Source: Bolinopsis microptera
Taxonomy: Eukaryota; Ctenophora; Tentaculata; Lobata; Bolinopsidae
Length of the DNA stretch: 60,000 nt
Assembly: GCF_026151205.1 (NCBI RefSeq)
Contig: NC_087073.1
Location: 17,629,837-17,689,836 of the forward strand
Direction of reading: 5' to 3'
The notes beneath the pieces were generated by a model, which made no database searches, was not told the DNA's origin, and saw only the letters and a list, made by a program, of their open reading frames with translations. Positions within the stretch are counted from its first letter, which is position 1. Every line of letters starts with the position of its first letter. Below, one piece after another: positions 41,840 to 53,912 of the stretch. The translations under genes were made by a program, and so were the position numbers.

Positions 41840-44050
41840 TAGTCCCCAAAGTTATTCGCTTGGCCAAGAGAGAGGCTAAGAAACAAGAAGATAGCTAAGA
41901 AAGCAATGATCAAATATGTTGCTCAAGCTTAGACTGAGTACCTGAGACTCGTGCGCTTACACAACAAAAGCCGTCGTAATGAGCTCAGGAAAATAAAAAT
42001 AAGGAGAGCAAAAAGGAACATCCACAGTTTAAGACAAACCCCATTTCAATTTGAAGGAAACTGCAGGACGGGGATAAGAAGAACAAACCCCCTAATTGCA
42101 CCAAGGGAAGTGGGCTGACAGATGCCTAAGAATGAGTACTGGAGAAGGAGAGAAGTGCTCTATATGAAACTAAAGGACTGCCCATGCCCCAGTACAAAAG
42201 ACTGCATTTGAGATGGAGAAGATTGGCTGGATGAGTTTTTCCAACAAGCTGAAAAGCCGAGAAATAAATCATCACCTGGTCCGAATGGAAGTCCCATATC
42301 TGGTATAAAGAGATGTCCCAAATTCGAAAGCAGTATCCAAATTGGCTGGATTCTCTATGGAAAGCAGAGATCCCGGCTGCAAGGGCGAGTAGGTGAAGCC
42401 ATTTCTGATAGCAAAACTGAGGATTTAGATGACCCAAGTAAGTTCAGAACATCACTAAACAAACACTATGGGAAGTTGCAGATGGGAATACTAGCGTACA
42501 GAAAATGCTAGAGTATATGGTCAGTAATAAGCTACATAGACCACGTCTAATCCGAAAGGATGCTGCGTAGAACACCAGGTTGCCTCGAGCATACTCAGGC
42601 TCTGATGGAAAGAGTATGAAGGAGTGCCAAAATCTAATAGACGACCAGATCTTTGCAGTTTGGTGGACCTAATGAACGCCTACGGCCGGCCCCACAACTT
42701 GATAATATCTGCTCTAAGACATTTTATAAGTTCCAAAACTGCTCATAGAATATATGTTTAAGTACTAGGAAGACGGATTGTGAGAGTGGTGACAAAGGCT
42801 GGAAAACAAACTGTTCTTTTATATGTTAGGACTTTTACAGGGCGACCCCTATCTTTTGTGTGCTGTTCTTAATATTTTCAACCTACTGTGGATCTCCTAA
42901 CAATCAAAGCGACTTGGGTTACAAGCCGTCTTTTAGTTCTAGCAGCACGTCCAAGTCGTGCTTTTGCTGACGACCTAACTACTGATGTCCCCCGATGGAA
43001 AAGATAATAAGCTAATAATGTGATGGAAAGAATTTCTTAACTGTCAAGAAAATGAAAGCCAAGCCGAGAAATGCGTATCCCTGGGATGAGGTTGTAGATG
43101 GAAGGTATGTGTCCTATGACCCCTGAAATTTTCATAGATGGAGCTCAAATCCATTTTATTGAAATACACCGAATGCAGTTTCTTGGCCATTGGATATATG
43201 GGATCTGGCCTCAAAGATACAAAAGCGGATAGAAGACCAAACTGATTACACTGTATTTCAGGCAGTGGACGGATCAGCCTTAATGGAGTGATGAATCTGG
43301 ATTTACAACAACCTCCTAACCAGCAAGCTCTCTGGGACCTTATGATATACAATCTCCCGTTAGTTTTGTCCAATAGAACTTGAAGCAATATGTACGAAGT
43401 ATCGAAAAATGGGCTAGGGTGTACCAAAGACAAATACTGTCATGTGCTTTACAGAAATAAGATTGCTTTGGATTGAATCTTAAAAAACTATCGGACTTAA
43501 CAAGTTCCTTCAGGAAGTCCAAAGGTTACTCCTAAAGAACAGCACGGATCCTATATTTTAAGGAGGTCTACGAGCACAGGGCCAAGAAACCAAGAAGGAG
43601 TCATCGGTGGGGTTACCTAATGAGCTGAGTGCTAGAGAAAGAGATCTCTACTTCAAGAGTTAGTAGGGGTACAAGTGCAAGGCAAGGATGGGCTGGGATC
43701 CAAGAGGAGTGTAGCCAGTGAAAAGGAAAAACTGAAAGAACTGGTATCCACATCTCAGAGCGGATATCCTGTTGACGACGGGTAACAAGGAGTTCAAGGA
43801 CAATTCTTACATGGGAAAACACAATGCAGCAGACCTAGGTTGGAACCACCTTATTTACAACTACAAGATGAGCCCTGCACTTCTTAAGTTCCACTCAATG
43901 CAACCCAAGACGTGCAAATACTCCAGAAAACATGAGCCTGTGAACTATGCTGACACAGGACCTGTCCACTTTGCGGCTGGAGACACTGCAACATTTAGCA
44001 AATTTTGTAGCTTGCAACTTCCTCGCTGACAACAAACGGATACAATTGGA
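41840..44050 (+). pseudogene. Decayed LINE-type reverse transcriptase
   Basis: In shifting plus-strand frames the order of non-LTR RT blocks is visible: a basic segment (RRNELRKIKIRRAKR, about 41970), KSSPGPNGSP (about 42265; usual SPGPDG.P), RRTPGCLEHT (about 42565), LLNAYGRPHNLI-like DNA (about 42675), LLQGDP (about 42832), and AFADDLTTD (about 42960; the catalytic YADD-type box), followed by KKMKAKPR and a FLGHWIYG-like thumb region (about 43190). Many stops and indels make it inactive. Direct repeats of about 365 bp bracket it. Confidence 0.7.
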
Positions 44051-44485
44051 GGCATGACAACGTGCTGCGGGTCATTGCGAAATTCCTACTGGATTCAAAT
44101 CAGAAGTTCAACTACAAAAGGATTTTAACTTGAAGTCAGGACTGCAGGCTTCAAAGTCATCTAGCAGCTGTTTACCAAACACCGAAACGAAGATGAAAAG
44201 AGAGAGCCCTTTTGAGAAAAGACCAAGATTGGCAGATTTATCTGGGACGAAGATGGACCTCCCAGCACAGTTCCCCCGAGCACATCTAGAACTGCAGAAC
44301 GTCCCGATATTGTATCTGGTCCTGATAAGGAAAGTGGGCATATTAGTAGAGTTGAAGTTGGTGAGCTAAGTAACTTTAGTGACCAAGTAGAACGTAAACC
44401 AGCACGTTACAACAAGAGCTTATTCCTGGTCTTGCCGGCAGTGGGTGGAAACTCAGCTTTTTACGGTAGAGGTTGGGTGTAGAGG

Positions 44486-44850
44486 CTTTCTGCATCATAC
44501 CTTTACCAGCCCTACTTAAACTACTTTGGTGTTACAAAGAATAAGAAAGCAGTGTTACCAAAGGCGGCTTTTGGTTCTCTCATATTTCCTATGAATCTGG
44601 TTAGCAAGAGAAAACAAGAAGTGGAGTTGTTCCCCTTGCTACAACATCGCACAAAGACCCACTGTTCTACCATCCACTGAGTGAGCTGATTGTTGGCCTT
44701 AAAACATTGTTTAAAGCCACACCAGGAATCATCAAGTACCAGATCAGTGATGGAAGCTAAGCAGATACATAGATGGAGTTCTATCGAAGATATAGAACTC
44801 AGGTATCCAACCCGTACCTTGATTATATAGTTAGTATTTTCTCACGATCG
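44486..44850 (+). repeat. Direct repeat flanking the RT remnant, second copy
   Basis: Second copy of the 40705-41075 block, here immediately followed by the right terminal inverted repeat. It contains a short protein-like stretch (DPLFYHPLSELIVGLKTLF) of unknown identity. Confidence 0.7.
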
Positions 44851-44859
44851 TAATGGTTT

Positions 44860-45650
44860 AAACTTAACGTTTTTTTTTCAGTTTTTCAGAACCTTTTCCC
44901 CTTAGAGTTAGTATTCTGATTATTACTAAAACTGCCGAGATTTTTACTAAACGCCAACACAGTTATTGGTGATTTAAAGTATTCGTGAAACGAAAAATTT
45001 GACTATGTTTTTTTTTGAAAATACATTTTCTCCGCGTTTTAGCAATTTGGATTACTTTTTGGCGGAAAAAAATATTTTGAATTTTCGAAATTTTTTCGAA
45101 GTCCTCGAAAAAAAAATGTAAGCCGAGAAAATTTTCAAATTTTTTTCTAAAAACTACTTTTCTCCGTGTTTTAATCTATTCCGAATCATTTTTTTAGACT
45201 ATAAAAATTTTTTCGAATTTAGGCTAATTTGTTAATTGGATTGATCCAATTTAATCCAATTACCTTATTATCTGACGTAAAACATTGTCATACAAAAGTT
45301 TTTTCCTCTGATAATATGAAAACACTCGATTGATTCGCAACCTTTACGAATGGTTCACAACTAAAGACATTCGACAAACAAGAAAGGTGGGTAAAAAGTG
45401 GTAAAGTGGCAAAAAGTGGCCTTAACCCACGTTGGAAAAGTATTGGAAAAGTGGTCACCATAAGGGCATCTAATGGACTCAAAAACGTCAAAAATCCTCT
45501 GAAAGCTTCCGTGTGTCAGCAGATCGATTTTTTCAGACGGATTTCCCTGTAAAATAAAAGATGTTGAAACTGTTCGAAAAATTTGAATAATTAATTGTAC
45601 CTAAATTACTTCTTATCACCAATTAAGGACCCTATGTAAATTTCAAAACG
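44860..45650. repeat. Right terminal inverted repeat of the composite element
   Basis: Contains GGCGGAAAAAAATATTTTGA, AAAGTGGCAAAAAGTGGCC, TTCCGTGTGT..GCAGATCGATTTT and CAGACGGATTTCCCTG, the complements of words in the left arm. Confidence 0.65.
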
Positions 45651-47550
45651 TCGACTGCCCACCGATTTTTCAACCGATTATTGAAGTTATATATTATATG
45701 GGCTACTCCAAAAAATATTTCGTCGAAATCAGGCATTACAGACATGCCCAAAACGGGAATTTTGTGATTTAGCAAAAATCACAAGTGTTTGAGCAGGTTC
45801 GGTTGGCATCTAGGTTCAGACTTCAGTTCGCTTGACACGCCTCATTTTGCATGTGTATTGTAAGTGTTGTATACTTGGAGCCGTGCAAGCGAACCAAACC
45901 ACTTTTACCATCCTAATAGACAAAGAAAGACGCGGGCAACATCCGAAAATCTAATCATGTGTTCTAAAAGAAGGCTGGCAATCATAATAACCAAACAATG
46001 AAATAAACAACAATTGTAAATACAGTGGCCGCGTGTCCTGACAACCAGGAGTCTCGCCCTGTCATTCAATGTGTGAGGATTAGAAATTGTGTTTCCAATA
46101 TTCTTCCTCAACCCTCTCGTGGCAAGGTCAATCTCCTTTCACTAAGTGCCCATTACACAGATAATCCCTGACGTGCGAGTGATGAATAGGAATACAATAC
46201 AAGGAATACAAGGAATACAAATTAAAATCTTAAAAAAAAAAAAAAAGCAACAATATAACTGTTAAGATAATAACAATATCTCAAGATTTGAATTTAATAT
46301 ATGTATAGAACTTAAACTAATGTGAACATAAAGATTTATGACAAAAAAATATTTTGTTTACAATCGCCTTGGTAATGCTGTAATGCTTGAGCCAGCCACT
46401 TTGCACTCGTTTGTGCGCGAAAACAAACAAAAGCGCTGGTACATGAATTTTCAGTGTTATGTACTGGCCAGACGAGTCGACGAATTTCTTGCGGAGCGTT
46501 AAAACACGTAGTGGCAAATCTAGCAACGACTCTCACCGTGAGGTGGACTTGAACTTTCATTCGTGATTAATTCAATGATGTCACTGTTGTTGCTGATGAA
46601 TTTGAGCCGTTTGCTCCAGGGATGACATGTAAACAGAACAAATGACGCATATGGTTTGATTGAATTGAATTATTTGATTGGATCTTTGTCTAACTTTTCG
46701 CCTCGATGCAGCGTAAGATCACAATGGTTAAGGAAGTGCTCTTCATTCTCAATAATACCAGAACCTAAGAACTATATTGCACCCGGAGCATATTCGCTCA
46801 TCGCGAGGAGTTTGTAATTCGGCAAAGTTCAATTTCGATCGATGTGCACTGATCCTCATTCTTGTGATATTAGCACGGTCTGCATAATGTAATAATGACA
46901 CTGTCCGTAATACTCTGTGTGTAAATTTGGATTTTAGGTCACAATAGAAATCTAATTTCCGTTAAGGTTGATACAGGACCCCCAAAAATTCCCTAAAAAG
47001 CGACTTTTCAAAGTTTTAGTAATGACGTGTGGTGTGAATATTTTTACTCCCCGATGGGTTTGTTGATTCGGAGGAAATTTCGTTTCTTTGAAAGCCGTTG
47101 TGAATAAGAAAGTCCCGTTTTGGTGGTTTTGCGATACTCGGTTACTTCGAACATTGACTTGGAGTGATTGTTTATAGTGTGTGTGCGAGCTGTGCATGAT
47201 CGTAGAGAAACAGGGTTAGCGCGAGGACAGCTCCCAACCTCTGTACCAGTCCAATTTCATGTCATTCTGTTCTTTGAAAGCTAAGTGAACAAGGAAGTTA
47301 TCTTGAGATTTTTCAAGCGTTGGGTATATTTGAAGAGTGAGGTTAATACATTCATAGATTAATGGGTAGCGGGGCCCTGACTCACCCCAGACGCCTGCGT
47401 TACTGGTTTTTTACGATTTAACACCCAGTGAACCATTTAAGAAAGTGAAGGTGAACTTTTTCGCTGTTCAGAAGACTAATTTTCCTGAGGATTACTAGTT
47501 TTGAAATATTCTTTTTTTGTGTCGATCCATATTGAGAATCGACTTGTTTT
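45651..47550. other. Intergenic DNA right of the composite element
   Basis: A short GGAATACAA repeat and a poly-A run occur at about 46190-46245. No gene is supported among the short frames. Confidence 0.4.
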
Positions 47551-47559
47551 GTTATGTGT

Positions 47560-48720
47560 TCATCATACAATATTAGGTGTGTAAATAGGCGCTCCGTACA
47601 GAACGATAGGTTTTAATAAGAGCGTCAAAGAGTGTTGTTAGAGACGGAATGATAAATTTGATTTGTTTACTGAGCTTTTCATGCCATATAGTGCACGCAT
47701 GGCTTCTTGTTTGAGCTCAGTTCGGCATTTGTGAATTGTGGCCGATTTGTTAATTTTCGATTACCTAATAACAGTATACTCGACTTCTTCAACAATGATT
47801 ACCTATTTTTGAGGGAACCGGCTGATAATATATCGAAGCGGGAATTAAATTTCATGAGTTTAAGTTTTATCTGCATTAAATTCGACGCCCCATCCAAGCA
47901 GAAATTGTTCAAAAGCATCGAGTTGCTTTTGGAGGGTTTTTTTTGGGGTCCAGTGCCAAGAGTATCAGATCATCTGCCCATAGTAAGTGACTGATAAGTG
48001 TGTTCATTAGTTTTTGGATACAGTTATCAAATTCTAGTCGTGGAAAGATCGCTAAAGTATATTTTAAAAAGATCAGGGGAAAGGTGGTTGAACCCTGTTC
48101 AGCTCCTTTATTGATATCAAATTTTTCGCTGACAAATCCAGATAGCTTTATCTGGCCGTGAATTTTTATACATATGTTTAAGAACATTAAATGTTCTGCC
48201 GTGATACTATTTAGGCTAACTTTTACAGAAAAGACTTCACGACATACAAGTTCGAAAGCTTTCCGGAAGTCCACGAAACCCATAGACGGAACCTTGAGCT
48301 TTTGTATTTTAGACGAAAGGGTGTTGAGTGTGAGTATGGTCAAATGTATGAGCTCCTTAGCGAAGCCAAGTTGATTTATGGGTCCGGGTTGTATTCATTT
48401 CTGAACTTGATTATCCTGTTTAGCATAATGGTCCGAGACTATTTTCCCGATTGTAACTACCCACAGCAATTGCTCTGTAATGTCGGGATTATCCTTTGTC
48501 GCCGTTTTTTGTGTAGGGTGTTATAATGCGTTGTTCTTCACGGGTAAGTTCCAGTGTCCAAACAGCGTAAATACTTTGCAAAGAGTTGTGTATTTGTTGG
48601 TGGACCAAGGTCCAGTTTTCAATTGCATAGCATATCCTCCGAGGAACTTTTGCCGTTTTTTGATTTAAGAGAGCGCAGTAGATATTTCGTCCACAGAGAT
48701 CTGGCCCATTGAGTCTTGAT
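47560..48720 (-). pseudogene. Second LINE reverse transcriptase remnant
   Basis: On the minus strand the frame 48343-47909 reads GFVDFRKAFELV (RT block with catalytic Asp), NICIKIHGQIKLSG, a GAEQGS block in place of GV.QGD, and LLWADDLILLALDP (the ADD catalytic box). After a frameshift it continues as LQKQLDAFEQF and FNADKTK-like DNA, and later LFDALIKPIVLYG (about 47610), the thumb motif of CR1/L2/RTE-like LINEs. Stops and frameshifts show it is inactive. It differs from the RT at 42-43 kb, so two LINE families are present. Confidence 0.72.
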
Positions 48721-48964
48721 TGTGCAGGGGATGTTGCAATTATTGGTTATAGCCCTGCATTTTAAGCATTTCCTTCCTTATTCTCTACAGTGATGGTGCT
48801 ATGGTCTCAATGGCATAAAGTTTCCCAATAATTTTTGACAAGTTGTCCCATGTCTTGGCAATCAAATTTGTTGACAACCATCTTCCTTTAAATTGTTCAT
48901 TTTTTGAATTGTTTCCAGTTTAGAGAATTTTACCTACCAGATTCATATCTGATTCAGTTGTCAA

Positions 48965-49275
48965 GAAATATAATTATTATTTTTATAAAAATATAATAAT
49001 AAATTTAATATTAAAATAATTAAAATTTAAATTAAATATTAATATAAAAATTATTAAATAAAAGAATAATAAAGATTAGTAATTTTAATATAATAATTAA
49101 TTAAAATAAATATATTATAATTGATTAGAAATAAAATAATTTAAATAAATTCAAAAATAAATTATAATATATATATAAACTATAAAAATAAACAATTAAA
49201 AATTAAATAATATTAAAATTATAATTAGTAATATATTTTATATAAATATTATAAATAAGTTTAATATAACAATAT
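48965..49275. repeat. Extremely AT-rich block
   Basis: About 310 bp composed almost only of A and T (TAATA, AAATAAT, TATAAAT words). It has no strict period. Confidence 0.85.
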
Positions 49276-49738
49276 TTGTTTTTGGTACGGTCAATTAATT
49301 TTGTAACGTATTTATTACGTATGGTAAAAATTTTTCGAAGATAATCGCGATTGGGGAAATCAGTAACAATTTGAGCTGTGCACGAGCATCAGTATAATTT
49401 AGCTTCTCTAGTGGCTTGTGTAACCTGGGTGTTTATTTATGGCTCCCTTTTTGGGTTATTTTGGGATGTTTGGTCCTTTTGGAGACATTTGTCTGCTATT
49501 TTGTCAAGTGAACTGTGATATCTTCGTTCAATTGTATGTACCTAGAGATTCTTCGGGATAAATATGATATTACTATTTCCTGTAATCATACCTAAATCAT
49601 GTTGTAGCTCTTATTGCCAACTAAATAACAATGGAACCAATAATATGACGCTTACAATTATAATTGGCAAAGAAAGAGGAGAGCAAAATCTGATGGATCA
49701 ATCGCACGTGTGATCATGAGTTTAGACCAAAATAAAAT

Positions 49739-52312
49739 AATAAGAACATATCAATTGTGATGTATTGTGTGATGTTTGCGATATACTACCTCTTGGCCCT
49801 CGCTTCACCAGCGATAGCTGGTGAGGACGAGGGAGTTTGTCAGGTGCGGTATCTTGATACCCATTGCTGCAAAAGACGGAGACTTCATCATCGGAGGAAT
49901 GTCCGGGATAGGCCAGTCGAGTACACAGACGATGAATAACGGCACTAAAATACCATTCAAACTTGCTCTTACTCTGGATTGCAGAGTGAACATCCAGAAG
50001 GCCATCGCCCTTAGGATGGTAATAGACAAGGAAATGAAAGATTCAAGAGGGAATTTCAACAAGACACTGCTTACGAGATGTATACACTTGCATGAGTTCA
50101 CTTTCACAGCCAGAACCTCAACAGCACTTGCTAAGAACAAGAAGGTCATAGGAGTTTCTGGAGTCGACAAGAAAGATTATATCAAAGGATCTGCCCTTGC
50201 ACACTTCATTCCCACATTCCCAACATTCGTCTACATGTTTTTTAATGATTATGAGTTGATGACAGCTAGTACAGATCCAACTCTATTTTCCATGATCGAC
50301 ACGGAATTCAAAGAAGCGGAAATAACCATTCGATTCTTAGAAAGATGGGTTATCGATATATGGACATATGGGACCACAAATATTCTAAAGATATGGCCGA
50401 GCACATATACAACAGCTACGTTAAGAAAAGAGGATGTGGACGAATAACTGATGTCACATACAAAGAACACATTCCAAGGATAAAGCAAACCTACAATGAA
50501 ACTGGCGGAACTCCTTCACGGGTTCAACTCATTCTCCAAAATTCTATGACAACAACAAGAACGATGCTAAAAAAATGTTGGTAACCCGAGGATTCAGAGA
50601 TAAGATCTACATAACTTGATTATCTAACGGGCGATTAAGTGAGCTGGAACAACTACACAAATCCTCACACCTCTGGAGACAATTACGCTTATACCTTCAA
50701 CTACCAGATCTCCACAATATTAAAATGGAACAAACAGGTAAAAGATTTAAACAAAGAGTGAGACAGGTGACAAACGAGACTACATCGTCACATCTATAGA
50801 AATGTAACAGAGTTACAGAGTCCAAAGAATCAGTCGAGCCAAAGAAGTGCAACTTACCATTGGATTTCCCTATATGGTTGGAGGAGTTGAGCCGAATTCC
50901 TAGAATCTCTTCAGCCATTCTGGCAAAAAAATATCAACCCAAAAGATGACTGTTTGATGGACTACAGAACAGAGCTGTTCGAAGAAATTTCCAATGAGAA
51001 TAGAACGTTGAATGTTACTCTGGAAAAGAAGTAACAATATCCCATCAGATGTTCAACAAGACAGTCAACATTGGCTACAAGATCGGGATTACAAACAAAA
51101 CAACACTTCAGCACACTCGGAAGGGCATTTTTTGACCGAATCGAAGTCACTGACAATAATCTTTTAGAAAGCATATCTGTCTACAACAAAACCTGTTCGC
51201 ATACCTGCAAGCCAGGCAGCCATCGCCTTTTTGCGCGAGTATCAAACATATGCCTTGCTGTTGGACCTGTGAACCTTGCAAGCTTAACCAATATAGCATA
51301 GAAAATAACACCAATTTGTGCAAAGCTGCGATCCTCTACGTCGCCATTGAAATCACACACTGAGTCTGAGCCCAGAAATATATATCAGGCCAAATTCAAC
51401 AACATTTATTGTGGGAGCTTCAGATAGGCCACTTGTATGTCAATGTTCATTGCTTTTGGTATGTCAATCTTTAGAAATGAAGGATGGACAGTAATCAAGC
51501 TTCCGACCCAGGCTATCTCTACATGTCTTACTTGGTTGCTGACGGGTAATCCTACGGCTGCTGACTCCTCTTCTCAAACCATCGACCGAATACTTGCTCA
51601 CGGAGTATTACTACTCCTTCGCAGTTTTGCTAATTTGATATCTACCAACTTTGCTTTATAATGCTGAAGGTTTACGACATTCTGCTGCTTGCCCAAAATT
51701 TTTCGGCACCAAAGTTAGGTGTGTTCCTTAAAAAAACAGGCCAGACTGCCTTAACCTTGCGCACCCTGTCGATAACAGTCATCATCCTTCTCATGACAGC
51801 ACTCCGGAGGTGGCCCACTGGGCCTTTTAAGAAGGTACCAAGAAGAGTCTCACAGACCCTGTACCTAACGGTACCAGCATGAATAGCAAGACCCTGATAA
51901 TTCAATAGTTTTTGCCAGGTCTAATTCGTCCTCATTACCCTGTTCCTGGCATTTAAGATGAGAAGTTTCCTCACAACTACAGAGAGTCCCTCAACATATT
52001 TTGTGCCACATTGTGGTGCTGGTTTGCTCCATCATGTTCCTGGCAGGCTACGGTTTTTCTCCTGCAGAAGTTCGAGCTATCCTGCGTGCTGCAGTGATCT
52101 TTATCATCTCGACAGCTTTCCTCTTCTGCATCTTCATCCCAAAGATCCTCATCCTTATGGACAAGCAAATAAATATCGAGGAGGAAAGAGCAAAGATTCG
52201 TGAGCGTGTAAGGAAGTTTTCAGCTGTATCTGGTCAAAAATTTGGCAACGCTGCGAGGAAAATCATGAAACAGCAAAAAGAGGCCAAACTTACAACAAAC
52301 ATTCAAGAATAG
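49739..52312 (+). pseudogene. Decayed class C GPCR copy (inverted relative to 31.6-34.2 kb)
   Basis: DNA and protein similarity to the intact class C receptor runs along its full length: signal peptide (MFAIYYLLALASPAIAG), EDEGVCQVRYLDT, VIGVSGVDKKDYIKGSA, CSHTC-type NCD3G region, VYDILLLAQNFSAPKLGVF and GYGFSPAEVRAILRAA to FIPKILILMDK. At least eight frameshifts and several stops break it. Similarity begins just upstream of the start codon (AAGAACA.ATCAATTGTGA) and ends near the receptor end, after which this copy has a different basic tail (KIMKQQKEAK). Many single-base indels could also be sequencing errors, but internal stops and lost segments favour a true pseudogene. Confidence 0.82.
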
Positions 52313-53006
52313 AGTGCTGCAGTGTGACAAGGACATCAAACTCACGAGGATGCTGTTCGAAGTCAAACATTTATGTTAAGTAAAATCACTGAGATAACTT
52401 TTCTCAACTCCCACCATGCGTCAACATAAGACCTATTCTATTCTTCTCGTAGTGTATTGACATATAATGACAATTGATTCTGGTAGGTGTTAGTATTGCT
52501 ACTGTCTATTGCGTTTTTACCTGATATAAAAGAGAATATATCTCATTTCATAATCCTGGGATAAAATTCGAGAATATTTTTATATAAAACTGTCTTGAGT
52601 TCTTTGAATGTTCTGACACTGAAAAAATTGTAAATTCTGTCCGTGATTTTAAGTTAGTTCTTGTTAATCTTGCTTCTTTGCTTAACTTCTTTTTTAATAG
52701 AAAACACAAACTTATCTTATTGATTAAGAAATATTAACAGTAACAACAATCTTAAGAAGTATTCCTATACTGCATGTGGATTGTGGGATGCTATTATATC
52801 ATTCCAGAGGTCTAATTTAGACTTAATGTTTGTTAATGGTTTAACGTGTTTGGTTGAACGTAACTTTTTGTTTGATACTGATAGGAGTCGTTCGCATATT
52901 ACGTAATCTCTGAGGGGTCAGGGGGGACGGGGTTTCTAATTGATAGTGTCGACTCTTGTAATTTTGACCACAGTTTGATCAGTAGCTAATCGTAAAACTG
53001 CTTACG

Positions 53007-53042
53007 GGATGGGGGGGGGGGGGGGGTTGTGGGGGGGGGGGT
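53007..53042 (+). repeat. Poly-G tracts
   Basis: A run of about 18 G, a GTTGT break, then about 12 G. Strong G-quadruplex potential and a likely assembly-error site. Confidence 0.8.
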
Positions 53043-53159
53043 AAAATTCGTCCAAAAAGTGATAACGTAAATTTTGAAACGAACCCCTCAAACGAAAAGC
53101 AGCACTTGTCATAAATGTTTGAAACCAAATATCTTACCTATATTGAGAGGATGAATTCT

Positions 53160-53405
53160 CTCCATGACCGTTTTTTTTAGATTTTCAGAAATGTCCGAGA
53201 AGACAATGGAAATTGTAAAAACCGTTGAGAAACGACGATATGAATTCTCTCAAGATCAAAAAGATTTCAAAAATTATTATCCATACTAGATTATTCGGTA
53301 ATATTCAAAATACAAATTTCGACGTTTACAATGATAAAATGATTCCTGGAAATAGTAGATGTCGAAACTGTCAGAAGAAATTTGAATAATACAGACTACA
53401 GCGAA
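53160..53405. repeat. Third copy of the composite element's terminal repeat
   Basis: GATTTCAAAAATTATTATCC, AGATTATTCGGTAATATTCAAAA and GATTCCTGGAAATAGTAGATG match the outer part of the left arm (about 38090-38200) in the same orientation. The rest of the element is absent, so this is a solo end. Confidence 0.6.
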
Positions 53406-53855
53406 CGAAAGCGACGGAGAGGAAACTGTCTCCACAACTTCCTTGGAGCATAGTCCCAGCTATTCCCAAATTTAATTATTTAGTTAGAAGTCAATATTTC
53501 CAGACTACTACCTCTCTGTCAATGACATATTCGACAAACCAACACAAACATCACAACAATTGACAATTTTCGGTCGCAAACCGCACCAAACGCTTAATTG
53601 TGCCCGGAAGAGCTGGTCAAAACCGGGTGACTTAAAGTATTACTCAATATGCATGCTCTCACGTTTTTAACTTTTCCAAACCCTGCTGGCATTTAAGCGT
53701 ATCATTTTGACTCATATACTCATCTTACAAACCATCCCTCCAACCCATCACCTCTGATTTCACCGGCAAACCTTCCCTCAAGGTGCCTCACCCCAAGGTA
53801 GGCAGCATCTCAATGCTAATCCCTCTCGTGGCTATCTTGGCCCACCTCTCCTTTA

Positions 53856-53856
<1 letters not shown>

Positions 53857-53888
<32 letters not shown>

Positions 53889-53912
53889 CGAACGAAATAA
53901 AAAAAAAAAAAA
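53857..53912 (+). repeat. Long A-rich tract
   Basis: Three A runs of 20, 12 and 14 separated by G or GCGAACGAAAT. It is probably the tail of a retro-inserted sequence on the plus strand. Confidence 0.7.

Larger units (their letters stand above)
38020..45650. mobile_element. Composite element with long terminal inverted repeats
   Basis: The left arm (about 38020-38870) and right arm (about 44860-45650) are diverged inverted copies. Shared landmarks are GATTCCTGGAAATAG, CAGGGAAATCCGTCTGAAA, AATCGATCTGC..ACACGGAAGC, TTTTTGACGTTTTTGAGTCC, TGCCACTTT, AATATTTTTTTCCGCC and CTGAAAAACGTTAAG. Inside are two further inverted blocks (38880-39200 and 40385-40700), a telomere-like array between them, and two direct repeats (40705-41075 and 44486-44850) around a decayed RT gene. 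The size and long TIRs resemble a large DNA transposon or foldback that has taken up a LINE. No polymerase B, integrase or transposase was recognised. Confidence 0.6.

Noticed and set aside
40705-44850. LTR retrotransposon (direct repeats around an RT)
   Set aside because: The RT blocks are of LINE type, no protease, integrase or primer-binding site was seen, and the repeats look like decayed coding DNA.
38020-45650. Maverick/Polinton virus-like transposon
   Set aside because: The long TIRs fit, but no DNA polymerase B, integrase, ATPase or capsid-like frame could be recognised.
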